Shown here one piece after another: positions 31,757-40,505 of a DNA stretch of 64,000 nt. Positions within the stretch are counted from its first letter, which is position 1; each line of letters begins with the position of its first letter. Source of the stretch: Lichina pygmaea (taxonomy: Eukaryota; Ascomycota; Lichinomycetes; Lichinales; Lichinaceae). Made by a program: the position numbers and the translations under genes. The notes beneath the pieces are model-generated. The model was not told the origin of the DNA, did no database searches, and saw nothing but the letters and a program-made list of their open reading frames with translations. Where the stretch lies: NCBI GenBank assembly GCA_963422465.1, contig OY730173.1, positions 2,046,001 to 2,110,000 on the forward strand. The letters run 5' to 3'.

Positions 31757-32549
31757 CTGCCGGATTCTCGGTATCGATGGGACGGCTGCGAGGGGTGTCG
31801 TTCATATGATATGGCCAGCAGTGGTTCTTTCGGGGACAGGGCGAATGACCGACATCAGGTGAGCCCGTTGCGCTGGTCACTCAGACATCGTAGCCTGTTC
31901 TTTGTTTCTTTTGTTCTCGAATCCGGACTTGCTATCGACTCGATTGCCCTAATTATAGCCTGGTCAGTCTATGCTCTCCCTTTGTCATCTTCTCGAACAG
32001 ATCTTTGCGGGGAAATCAGAACGAGAAGTCGGCTTCCGGGCCACGACCGACTCACCCTTGTTAGACGGGCCTCTGAAATAACGACAGGCGTGTCTAAAAG
32101 ACTCTCGACTTTCGCTTCGGCCGTTGAGAATCGATTTTCGAGCAAGCTGGGACCAAGGACGCAACGGACTGCTGCTGCTGATTGCGTCATGGTACCGTGA
32201 GATCCGGAGACGAAGGTTTCCACGGCGAACCGCAACGTTTCTGTCGTTCGACCGTCATCTTAGCTCCAACCTCGTGCTAAAAAAAGGCTCTCTCCTACAG
32301 CGAACTGGTATGTGCGGCGGCAGGCAGTGAAGAGGCTCACAGATCCAGCGTGAAAGCCAAGCCCGGCGAGTCGACTGCTTGGAGGAACAGCTGCAACATC
32401 TTGCGGCTGAAAGCTGACATCGAGGTCGGGTAAGCTGACAAACACGTCATGTGTCCATTGTGCTTCTCCAGCTGCGACATGCAAGGCCGATCTCCGATCT
32501 CACTACCGTACAGATTTGTACCACCGCCACCGCCAGAACCGCCAGCACG
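31757..32549. other. Divergent intergenic region between TRP4 and the uL10m gene
   Basis: 793 bp between the two starts. It must hold both promoters. In-frame open sequence precedes the uL10m ATG from 32451 but lacks a better start. No repeat or RNA gene seen. Confidence 0.5.
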
Positions 32550-33689
32550 ATGCGTCGCAGCACAGCGGTCTGTCTAGGTTGTCGTCGGGCAACAGCGCCG
32601 ACGCCAATATCGGTTTCTCGCCATCGGAGACCTGGCCCCGGGGCAGCATGTCCCCAAGCCGCATCGATGGCCACGGCGTCAATGGCCACGGCCATACCTC
32701 CGGCTGCTGCTGCTCCTCTCGTTCTACGGCATCCGCGCACGCAACCGCCATCGCACAAGCCGCCGGAGATGCGCAAGTCGCAGCTTCTCCGGCAGTATGC
32801 GTCGCTGCTGCGATCGACGCCGATGATGGTGATGTTCCAGCATAACAACGTCAAGTCGGTCGAGTGGATGGGCATACGACGGGAGATGCTGCGAGCGCTG
32901 CGCAAGGTGGACGAGCTGGAAGCGGCCGCGCGCGGCGAAGGCGATGACGCGGGACACGCCTCGTCGTTGCGCGTCGGCATCGCCGACAAGATCAAGATAC
33001 TGACCGTCCAGACGGGGATCTTCGACGTGGCGTTGCGAGTCGTCGAGTACTACCGCCCCGCGGAACAAACCAGTTCACCACCACCACCAACAACAACAAC
33101 AACAACAACAACGCAGTCCACCAGTCTCAGTACTCCGTCGCCCCCGCCCTCGCCAGGTACCAGGACATCCGACCCCGACCTCGTCTTCAGCCACGCCCTC
33201 TCTCGCGCCGCGCACCAAGCGGCGGCGCAGCGCAAGGGCGCACATCCGCTGTCGCCGCTGCTGACCGGTCCTCTCGCGCTGCTGACCTTCCCGGCCGTGT
33301 CGCCAGAGCACCTGCGAGCGGCGCTGAGCATCCTGTCGCCGCAGTCGCCGCTCTTCGCGGCGCCGACGCGCCGCGCCAACCCGGGCTACCACGAGCCGTC
33401 GGTGCAGCAGGGTCTGCAGAAGCTGCTGCTCTTGGGCGCCCGCGTCGAGGGCCGGGCCCTGGATGCGGCCGCGCTGCGCGCCGTCGGCGCCCTCCACGGC
33501 GGCATCGACGCCCTGCGCGCACAGCTCGTCGCCGCTCTCCACGGCGTCGGGCTCGGCCTCACTTCCTCCCTCGACAGCGCCGGCACGTCGCTCTACTTGA
33601 CGTTGCAGGGCAGGAAGCTCATGCTCGATGACGACAGTAAGGGGGAGGAGGAGGAGGAGCAGGAGGGGAGAAAAGAAGAGAGCCTATGA
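32550..33689 (+). CDS. MRPL11: Mitochondrial large-subunit ribosomal protein uL10m (MRPL11-like)
   Basis: Base of the mitochondrial ribosomal stalk, which recruits translation factors. Single exon, 379 aa. The chosen ATG starts an Arg-rich, acid-poor stretch (MRRSTAVCLGCRRATAPTP) typical of a mitochondrial presequence. The family core begins near KPPEMRKSQLLRQYASLLR, then MVMFQHNNVKSVEWMGIRRE, the best signature. IKILTVQTGIFDVALRVVEY follows. A Pro/Thr/Ser-rich insert with an (ACA)n-coded polythreonine run (33090-33112) splits the domain before LVFSHALSRAAHQAAAQ and LLTGPLALLTFPAVSPEHL. The C terminus is helical, then acidic (GEEEEEQEGRKEE). Confidence 0.85.
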   Translation: MRRSTAVCLGCRRATAPTPISVSRHRRPGPGAACPQAASMATASMATAIPPAAAAPLVLRHPRTQPPSHKPPEMRKSQLLRQYASLLRSTPMMVMFQHNNVKSVEWMGIRREMLRALRKVDELEAAARGEGDDAGHASSLRVGIADKIKILTVQTGIFDVALRVVEYYRPAEQTSSPPPPTTTTTTTTQSTSLSTPSPPPSPGTRTSDPDLVFSHALSRAAHQAAAQRKGAHPLSPLLTGPLALLTFPAVSPEHLRAALSILSPQSPLFAAPTRRANPGYHEPSVQQGLQKLLLLGARVEGRALDAAALRAVGALHGGIDALRAQLVAALHGVGLGLTSSLDSAGTSLYLTLQGRKLMLDDDSKGEEEEEQEGRKEESL

Positions 33690-33941
33690 TTACTTGTGCA
33701 GGCTTTTCTTTTTGTAAAAAAAAAGAGGGGGGGGGGGGGGCAATGCATCCAAAAATGTAAACTGTACAAGAAGATTAGGCAGTAGACTACTAATCGATCG
33801 ATGCTAAACGCCCAGAAACATCCGTTGCCAAGTCGTAATTACCGGTGACGTACTGTATACGTATTTCAACTCTATGCAAAGCAACCCGGTAGCCCCCGCG
33901 CCCCCCCCCCCCCTCCTTTCTCAAAACAATCCCCAGGTCAG

Positions 33942-35483
33942 TCAATCCACCAGCCTTCCCTTCTCCGTCATCTCGAGCCGCACGTTCCAGCCGACGATGC
34001 AGCGCACAATGTCCCAGTCGCCACGCCGACCGACCCAGTCGAGGACGACGACGCCGGTGGAGCCGTGGCCGGGATCGCGGCGCCGGCCGTCGACGGCGAC
34101 GAGCGCGTCCGGCCGGTTGTGCCGTCCGCACAGATACTCGAGCACGGCCGGGTTCAGCCTGGCCGCGATCTTCTCGGGCCAGCAGTCCGTCCGCCAGAAG
34201 TTGGAGGCCGACAGGAAGTTGAGATAGAACGGCGGAGGGGGTTTTGAAGGCTCTGGGGTTGGATCTTCGGTGGGAGTCTGCTCGTCGCTTCTGCTGCTTC
34301 TGTTGCTTCTGCTACTTGGAGAAGCAATGGGAACATCGCAGGTATAGCATGCCGTTCGATTGAGCCCTTCCTGCGCGTACCCGATCTTCTCGTCGATGTT
34401 CTCGCTCTCCAGCACCTCGCAGAAATCCTGCACGCACACGTGGCCGCTCGGACATGTGTCGTGGGCGGTGTTGTACGCCCAAGCTTCGGCGTTGATACAC
34501 CAGCCCTGTCCGTCCCACTCGCTCCTGAGCGAGTCGTCCAGCGTAAACCGACGCATGAGGACTATCTTCCGGCGAGCTTCGCCGAGGGTCGGGATCCGGG
34601 GCGCCGTAAACCAGCGGTCGACGTCTCCCGCGTAGTGGTCCCGTAGACGGCGACTCAGCTGGGCGTCGGTGTGCTCGCCGGGGCCTTCACGCTTGACCGA
34701 CATGATCACCGTCTCGGTCGGGTTGCGGTCCAGGAAAGCCGTGACGTCGTCGACCAGGTCCCGGAAGTGCTTGCAGCCCGTCAGCGAGATGGGAAAGACG
34801 CCGTGCACGAGCATGAGCGTGTCCTTGGTCGGGTTCGCGGCGTCGTCCGGCCGGACTCGGACGTCCAGAAAGCGAACGCCGTTGTCCAGTTGCTCGGCGA
34901 CGCCGACGGCCTGGCATCGCACGGACGGCAGAGCGCGGTGGCAGGTCGCGGAGTTGTGCGTGCCCGGGATGCTCAGCGCCGAGAGCGGTGTCTCGTCGCG
35001 GAAGTCCCGCATCCAGCTGCCCAGGTTGGCCGACGAGAACAGCGCCAGGATGGCATGCCGGGCCAGATACACGGCGGTGTATCGGAAGCTCGGATTCGGC
35101 GTCAACGGCACCGCCTCGGTCGAGGCGTGTGTCTGCGACGACGTGTCGACGCGGAAGCGCTCGCCCTCGGCCTCGAACGTCAGCCGGACCCTCTCCTTGG
35201 CGGCGACGTCGGGGGGTTTGACGTCGGTGACGCAGACGCACAAGGGCTCGACGCGAATCGAGACGTCATGGCTGGCGAATGCCTGCGCACCCTCTGCGAT
35301 GGCGGCAGAGGACGGAGGCGGGCTATTGCGCACAAAGTCGCTGACCTTGGCCGTCACGTTTCCAAAGATGGCAGAGGTCTTGTTCGACGGCGCCGACTGC
35401 TCCGCCGGCGGAACGTAGCGTTCGACGACCTTGATTTCTATGGCGGTGGAGGTGAGGTTGCGAACCGTCAGCTGGGAAGCCAT
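33942..35483 (-). CDS. PI-PLC X-domain protein
   Basis: Member of the phosphatidylinositol-specific phospholipase C X-domain superfamily; substrate unknown. Single exon, 513 aa. An N-terminal beta-rich domain (about residues 1-150, MASQLTVRNLTSTAIEIKVV) precedes the catalytic barrel. The barrel starts at TPLSALSIPGTHNSATCH, with the first catalytic His in GTHNS. The second half of the site is in MLVHGVFPISL after FLDVRVRPDD. Further family blocks are FLDRNPTETVIMSVKREG and RKIVLMRRFT. The C-terminal half contains a Ser/Pro/Glu-rich loop (SSRSNRSSRSDEQTPTEDP) and FYLNFLSASNFW. No signal peptide or membrane segment. A solo LTR ends 56 bp upstream of the ATG. Confidence 0.88.
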   Translation of the reverse strand: MASQLTVRNLTSTAIEIKVVERYVPPAEQSAPSNKTSAIFGNVTAKVSDFVRNSPPPSSAAIAEGAQAFASHDVSIRVEPLCVCVTDVKPPDVAAKERVRLTFEAEGERFRVDTSSQTHASTEAVPLTPNPSFRYTAVYLARHAILALFSSANLGSWMRDFRDETPLSALSIPGTHNSATCHRALPSVRCQAVGVAEQLDNGVRFLDVRVRPDDAANPTKDTLMLVHGVFPISLTGCKHFRDLVDDVTAFLDRNPTETVIMSVKREGPGEHTDAQLSRRLRDHYAGDVDRWFTAPRIPTLGEARRKIVLMRRFTLDDSLRSEWDGQGWCINAEAWAYNTAHDTCPSGHVCVQDFCEVLESENIDEKIGYAQEGLNRTACYTCDVPIASPSSRSNRSSRSDEQTPTEDPTPEPSKPPPPFYLNFLSASNFWRTDCWPEKIAARLNPAVLEYLCGRHNRPDALVAVDGRRRDPGHGSTGVVVLDWVGRRGDWDIVRCIVGWNVRLEMTEKGRLVD

Positions 35484-35539
35484 GACCGGGATATCAAAAC
35501 CACGGCAGTTCTATACATGGCACAGGTACGGTACGGTAC

Positions 35540-35774
35540 CGTCGACCGGGGACTCTACGGGGAGTTGCCCGAGGATTTGCAGCGGTGTCGAGATCAGCCT
35601 CCCCCTGAGCGACGGCTAAATCGTTGTGCAGGCACGTGACAGTCTGCAGAGTTTTGTCTTCTTCTTTGTCGTCGCTCCTAGATTTTAGTTAGTAAGGCCG
35701 GAGACGAATCTACACAGTTGACCGGCTGTCAGCTACAGCACCTCTCCACACGGTCGACCAGCTGTCGGCTTTCA
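35540..35774 (-). repeat. Solo LTR of the older Copia family
   Basis: 235 bp flanked by a perfect 5-bp duplication GGTAC (35535-35539, 35775-35779). Its reverse complement aligns over its whole length with 2056-2220 plus 7155-7228. No internal sequence remains, which is the usual result of LTR-LTR recombination. It lies between the start of the PI-PLC-like gene and the small frame at 35871. Confidence 0.9.
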
Positions 35775-35870
35775 GGTACAGTACATACGTACGATTTAGG
35801 GTCTTGATACCATGTACCGTGAGGTGTTGGTAGCTCCTACAGGCAGCGGTGCTGGCTACTGTACGTAGCT

Positions 35871-36137
35871 GTGGTGGTTCTGCCCCGATCCGCAAGGGGG
35901 TATAAAGCTGAGTTGCTTGCACTTGAACACCTTCGAGACCAATACAAGAAGAGAGAGGCCCCGGAAAGAGGAGTGCTCGAGAAGACCCAAAGGGTGCAAT
36001 GCACAACAGCCGTCGTCAGGAACATGGGGGTTGACTTTGAGCAGCTCAAGGGGCCCCTTCGGCCGCTGAAGATCGAAGACGACGAGGACGTTATCCAGAA
36101 ACAGATTCAGCAGCGGCAGGCGCAGGTGGAACACTGA
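35871..36137 (+). CDS. Unrecognised short frame, possibly a 3' exon or gene remnant
   Basis: Family not recognised. The open frame spans about 35823-36137 and has no ATG; the track start is GTG. From about 35898 the translation looks like real protein: YKAELLALEHLRDQYKKREA, then VQCTTAVVRNMGVDFEQLKG, PLRPLKIEDDEDVIQKQIQQ, ending RQAQVEH. It is charged and helical with a possible coiled coil. An acceptor-like CCTACAG lies at 35836-35842, so it could be the last exon of a gene whose 5' part is lost or lies within the 60 bp next to the solo LTR. No upstream exon could be found. Confidence 0.35.
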   Translation: MVVLPRSARGYKAELLALEHLRDQYKKREAPERGVLEKTQRVQCTTAVVRNMGVDFEQLKGPLRPLKIEDDEDVIQKQIQQRQAQVEH

Positions 36138-36363
36138 GTGTAGCGAGGATACACGTCCAGTGTGTCGAGGAACTAAAGGCGCGGGTTAGATCGGAGATGT
36201 CTGCGTGCTGTCAAAGTAGCAGAGACTGCAGCCGGATGCTTCGTCGATCACCTTGATAAATTTTGAGTGATCCGCATGGACTGCTACGTATGTACGTAAG
36301 CTGATGAAGCATCCTCAAAGAGGCTGCTTCCTTTGTCTAGTATCTATCAGGTGTTGCGCTCAC

Positions 36364-36888
36364 TCATCGCCCTTCTCCATGACCAGCAGTAGTAATCTTC
36401 ATAATCTCAACCTCGTAGCCTTGCAAGAGTTCGCACTCGACCCCAGCAGCCTTTAATGCTTCAAAGGCATTGTTACCCTTGACAAAGGTATCTGGTTCTT
36501 TGACGCCAACGTACACCTTGCAGATCCCTTGGCCATGCTGGAGCGTCTGGAGTACCCTGTCGACGCAGGACATGTTCCCGGACAGCCGTCTCACGCAGGG
36601 TTCCAAGGTTGAGTAGAGCACCGTCCCCGTTGGGAGGACCTCGCCCACACGCTCTTCCGGCACGTGTCGATCGGCCGCGAGCTTTGCGAGGGCGCACTGC
36701 TCGGCATGGGTGTTGCCAGGGAGCTCCATGGTATACCCGGTCGAGAGCACCGTCTTCGTGGACGGCTGCAAAAGCAAGGCTCCGACCCGGTAGTTGTCTG
36801 GCCTCAAGGGAGCTTCCTGCGCGAGCGAGATGGCGAGACGCATGTGGCGCTCATGAACGGACATCGGGAGGGCTGTCGTTGAGCTCAT
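36364..36888 (-). CDS. RIB2-type pyrimidine/DRAP deaminase
   Basis: Zinc-dependent cytidine-deaminase fold protein. The C-terminal domain of yeast Rib2, which deaminates an intermediate of riboflavin synthesis, shares its key blocks. Single exon, 174 aa from the first true ATG at 36888; the frame stays open upstream to 36942 with a TTG. Zinc site: THAEQCAL (His and catalytic Glu) and EPCVRRLSGNMSCVDR, where the second and third Cys are further apart than in the standard PCXXC form, as in Rib2. Other blocks: YRVGALLLQPSTKTVLSTGY and MELPGNTHAEQ. The pseudouridine-synthase domain of Rib2 is absent, so it is a stand-alone deaminase. Substrate is inferred. Confidence 0.8.
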   Translation of the reverse strand: MSSTTALPMSVHERHMRLAISLAQEAPLRPDNYRVGALLLQPSTKTVLSTGYTMELPGNTHAEQCALAKLAADRHVPEERVGEVLPTGTVLYSTLEPCVRRLSGNMSCVDRVLQTLQHGQGICKVYVGVKEPDTFVKGNNAFEALKAAGVECELLQGYEVEIMKITTAGHGEGR

Positions 36889-37509
36889 CGTCGGAGAAGG
36901 AGACGTGATACCATCGCTGGATTCTTCTTGTTCGAGGCCCAAAAACCCTCTCGCAACAGGTCGTCATCAGACCAAAGCCTTTGCCCACAGTCGTCGTAAG
37001 ATGCGAGCTTCTAGATAGTACCGTATCGAGATGAACGGCGATGATGGTCGTGACAGATTAATCTCTTTAAATCTCTAGGTCGTGTCCTGTGGAGTGAGCT
37101 GATTTATCGGATAGGTCGGGAGACAGGCGGCAGTGTAAACGTTCTCATCACTTATGCTTGGCCGCTCCCAAACGGCTGGTTTACATAAGTTTACGGCAGC
37201 AAGCCCTCATCGACCACGTGACTTTGACTTTTCACCACCAGCCATGATACTTTGGTGCATCGATCATGATCCATCGACAGCCGATCAAACTCGATGTAGG
37301 AGACTGATCCTTACAAGGGTCGAGGAAAATGTGCTGTGAGGGAAGCAAGTAACACAACGGTCAACGGGAGGCAGAAACGGTACTCGTACGACGACCGGGA
37401 AGGGAGGAACAGCGAGACGGGAGAGCGGTGCGGTTCGCTGTCGCAGGTCACGCTGCTCGATGCCCAGAGATATGACGTCCGGATCCTAGTTCTGGCACTT
37501 GTTCGCAAG
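36889..37509. other. Intergenic between the deaminase and the DUF7924-like gene
   Basis: About 620 bp: promoter of the minus-strand deaminase and 3' flank of the next minus-strand gene. No gene or repeat of note. Confidence 0.45.
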
Positions 37510-39343
37510 CTATTCCGCAGCGCGCTTGGTCCTTGGCTTCTTGAACGGTTGCTTGGGGCACGAGGTGCTCGACATGAGGTCTTGCGGGCCGACGAGCAGG
37601 CTTTGTTCACTGGCCCCTTCGTCGTCTAGCATGCCGCTTGAGCTGGCCGGCTGCCGAGATGCCTGCACCAGCGTTCCCGGCACGAGTGGACCAGACTGCG
37701 AGAGCCCAACGTCGACGCCAAGCGGAATGGCGTCGACGACCGAGGAAATCTGCTCGAGGTGGCCCGGCATATAGTCGTCGTAGACGCTCCTCGCGGATTT
37801 GTACGCCGTCCACTTCTCTTTGCCGTCCAGGTCCGTGAAGCTGAACTCGCGGATCGAATGTCTGTAGTACTGGGTATCCTTCCTGTCGATCACCGGATAG
37901 TGGCCGAAGATGCGTACTATCGAGCGGTTGTGCGAGATGGAGAAGGCGACGATCTCGCGGTCAATCCCCCCTTGGAGTTTCGGCCGTCTGAACAACTCCA
38001 CGATGGCACGTACTGCTAGAGTCATACTGTGGGCATTTTGGCGGTCCGCAATGTCGAGTGCCACCGCTCCGTACTTCACCTCACAAGTGACGAAGGGAAA
38101 GTACATGTACCAAGTACGGTACCCATGAAGAAGGAAGTGTCCGTCCAGCAACCAACGAACGCTTTAAGCTTGGCCAACTGCTCGGCCGCGAATGCAGACT
38201 TTTTGAAGCCGACGGCGTAGTCTGGTCGATGGCGGGTTTTGGTGAAAGTGATGGAGCTGTTCCAGGCGTCCTTGACAGACTCGACGAGATGTCTGAGATG
38301 GTCTTCGCCGCAGTTAGCAAGGATCTCGGCCGACGGAACGATCAACAATGAGATGTCACGGAAGACTCTGGTCTCGCTCCTGTTTGAAATACTCCGACAG
38401 GTTGACTGGAATCGATCGTCGCGAAATAGAGAGTCCTGTGGAACTTCCTGCCCTGTCGCGAGTAGAGTCCGGCATGTGTCTACGCTCTCTCCCTTGGCAC
38501 CGTCTTGATGATCTCTCATGAAGCTGCCCTTGTGCTCAAGCTGAGTTCGGTGATTCGCATGCCTGTAGTCTGCGCCCTTCGTCTCCCTCGAGCTCTGATT
38601 ACTGGACGTCGGGCTGCTCGGTGCGAGAGCGCTAGACTGCGATCGAAGGCGACGAAGAGCAGGGGATAGCTTCTTCCGAGCGAGGAGAGCTCTTGTGCGT
38701 TCCCACCCCTCTTTGCCTTCGGGGCCATCGGTGCCCTCCATGTCGTCCTGGTTCGGTGCGAAGAAATGCTCAATCCTGCTCGTCTCGTCGGGATGTCTCG
38801 CAAGATGGGCTCGCGCGCCCTCGTCTTGTCCGAAATAACTCCTGGGCCAGCTTCCTTCCTTCCTCCAGTGGTCGATTGGATCTACCTCCCCGATTGCGGC
38901 GTCAGGCGTTCCGTCCTCTGTGCGAGCGGCCTGCTTGCGGTGTCGTTCTGGGTACAGCGACGTGGAGACGGTCGTCAGGCTCTCCCTGTCGATTTCTCCT
39001 TCGCCTGTTGGTTGGAGTAGCGGTCATCCGACGCCGAGGAGACCGGCTCCGGATTGGCTTCATAGCCGTGCAGAGTAGAGGGCTGATCTGCCTTTGCACG
39101 AGAACGGGTGCCGAGCGGTGTGGCTGAGGTCCTCTCATCGAGAGCGCGTCTCGGCCGTGTGCTTCTGCGAATGGGTCCTGGAATCCACTTCGTCTCAATG
39201 CCGCGATGCAAGTTCTCTATCCTTGGTAAGCAGGATCTTGGTCACAACCTGGTAGACTCACCTCTGTTATCAAGGCGAGAGCGCCGCTCTTGGGCCAGGT
39301 GGGATGGCCCGGGGTGACAGTTGGTCATGGTCAGCGATGGCAT
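37510..39343 (-). pseudogene. DUF7924-like protein gene with a frame break (probable pseudogene)
   Basis: Fungal protein family of unknown function that I recall as DUF7924; often multicopy. Likely exon 1 is 39262-39343 (MPSLTMTNCHPGPSHLAQ) and exon 2 starts at 39216. A further intron probably ends near 38955 (CTGAC branch, CCCAG). The main frame then reads DPIDHWRKEGSWPRSYF, LLARKKLSPALRRLRS, IVPSAEILANCGEDHL, HRPDYAVGFKKSAFAAEQLA and DTSFFMGT. The conserved continuation YMYFPFVTCEVKYGAVALDI is in another frame. Five extra bases from a GTAC-rich stretch near 38111-38120 separate the two halves, too few for an intron. After that it runs openly through RQNAHSMTLAVRAIVELFR and GKEKWTAYKSARSVYDDYMP to a stop at 37510. 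Either a pseudogene or a sequence error. Confidence 0.7.
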
Positions 39344-40497
39344 GAGAGGAGACCTTGTAGCTATTCCGCCTGGGTTGTTCTCCGAAAGTGGAAAGAAGGT
39401 CTAAGCCGCCGCCAGCTTCCCAAGCTGATAAGTACTCGTACTCCGTACTCCCGTACAGACAGTTGTCGTAGCTTACGTATACAATACGTACGCGTACCAG
39501 TAGTGCGGTACGTACGTACTTCCGTACCTCCGCTCCAATATCAATACGTACGTAGTACGTACACCATCTCCTTAGCCGGCAGCTAATGCCAGGAACCGAA
39601 GGGGCACGCACAGTTAGTATCATGACTACGAGTACTTTAAAGCCGGGGTGAGTGTACGGAGAACACAAGTATTCCTGAACTCTCGAGGAGTGAGATTTCT
39701 CTGGCACCCCAGCTGACCTCACAGATATTTCTACGCCTCCAAAGAGTTATGTACAGTGTAGAAATTAGAATCTCAACACGTGAACATTGTACGGAACGTA
39801 GAAGCGAGCCATTAGATATGACCAATCAAAAACGTCTGACTGAGAAATGTGTGGGATGTGACTGCTCCGGGAGTTATGACATCTGTGGCCTCTCCAAGTC
39901 TAGGATACCTAACTTCATGTGGGAAATCCAGGCAAGCTGATGTATCCACCACTTCCACCTACGGTATGGGAGTAGGGTATGTATGGGGTGTCGTTCTAAC
40001 AGCACTAACAGGGGTGTCGTGATAACAAGAAGGTGTGGTGTCGTGAAAACCCCAGCGCTAATTACCGCGGATGGTTACAGTAGACGGCTGCAGGGCTGTC
40101 ACACTGCTAGCGCGAGTCCTCCTGTCAGGCCACACCAAGCTTCAACTCCATTCGACGCCGAGGTGCACCTGGCCTAATGATAGAAAACAGCGGGCCAAGA
40201 TACGCCCGGCTGGCAACATCAAACCATGGCGCAGCCGCGCGAGCGGTACGGCAGCGTACTCGCAAGGCTGACATGCTCCGACGCGGCACCAAAACGGTCA
40301 ATCGCGGTGCGGCACTTGGGGTCGTCGTCCCGTTCTCCGACTCCAGAGACTTTGCCGTGCTTGCTCCCCCAGGAAAGCTTTGCGCCCGTCGAGTCCCGCT
40401 GCGGCATGTCTGGTGTAGAGTATAAGACGGCCCTCGCACCGACCGGCCGCCATGCCTGTAGAGCGAGCTCTGGCGAGTGAACCCGCCGCCAGAAAGC
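39344..40497. other. Intergenic; dense GTAC-type palindromes and an upstream ORF
   Basis: At 39430-39560 the DNA is almost entirely GTAC/CGTA/ACTCCGTAC units. No gene seen in 39560-40440. A short upstream frame (40452-40505) precedes and overlaps the next gene's start codon. TATAAG at 40421 may be a TATA-like element. Confidence 0.5.
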
Positions 40498-40505
40498 ATG
40501 GATAG
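40452..40505 (+). other. Upstream ORF overlapping the membrane-protein start codon
   Basis: The leader reads GCCGCCATG at 40446-40454, a near-ideal start context. The frame has 17 codons and ends in TAG at 40503-40505, after the main ATG at 40498, in another frame. If both are in the transcript, initiation here would suppress the main protein. Confidence 0.5.
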
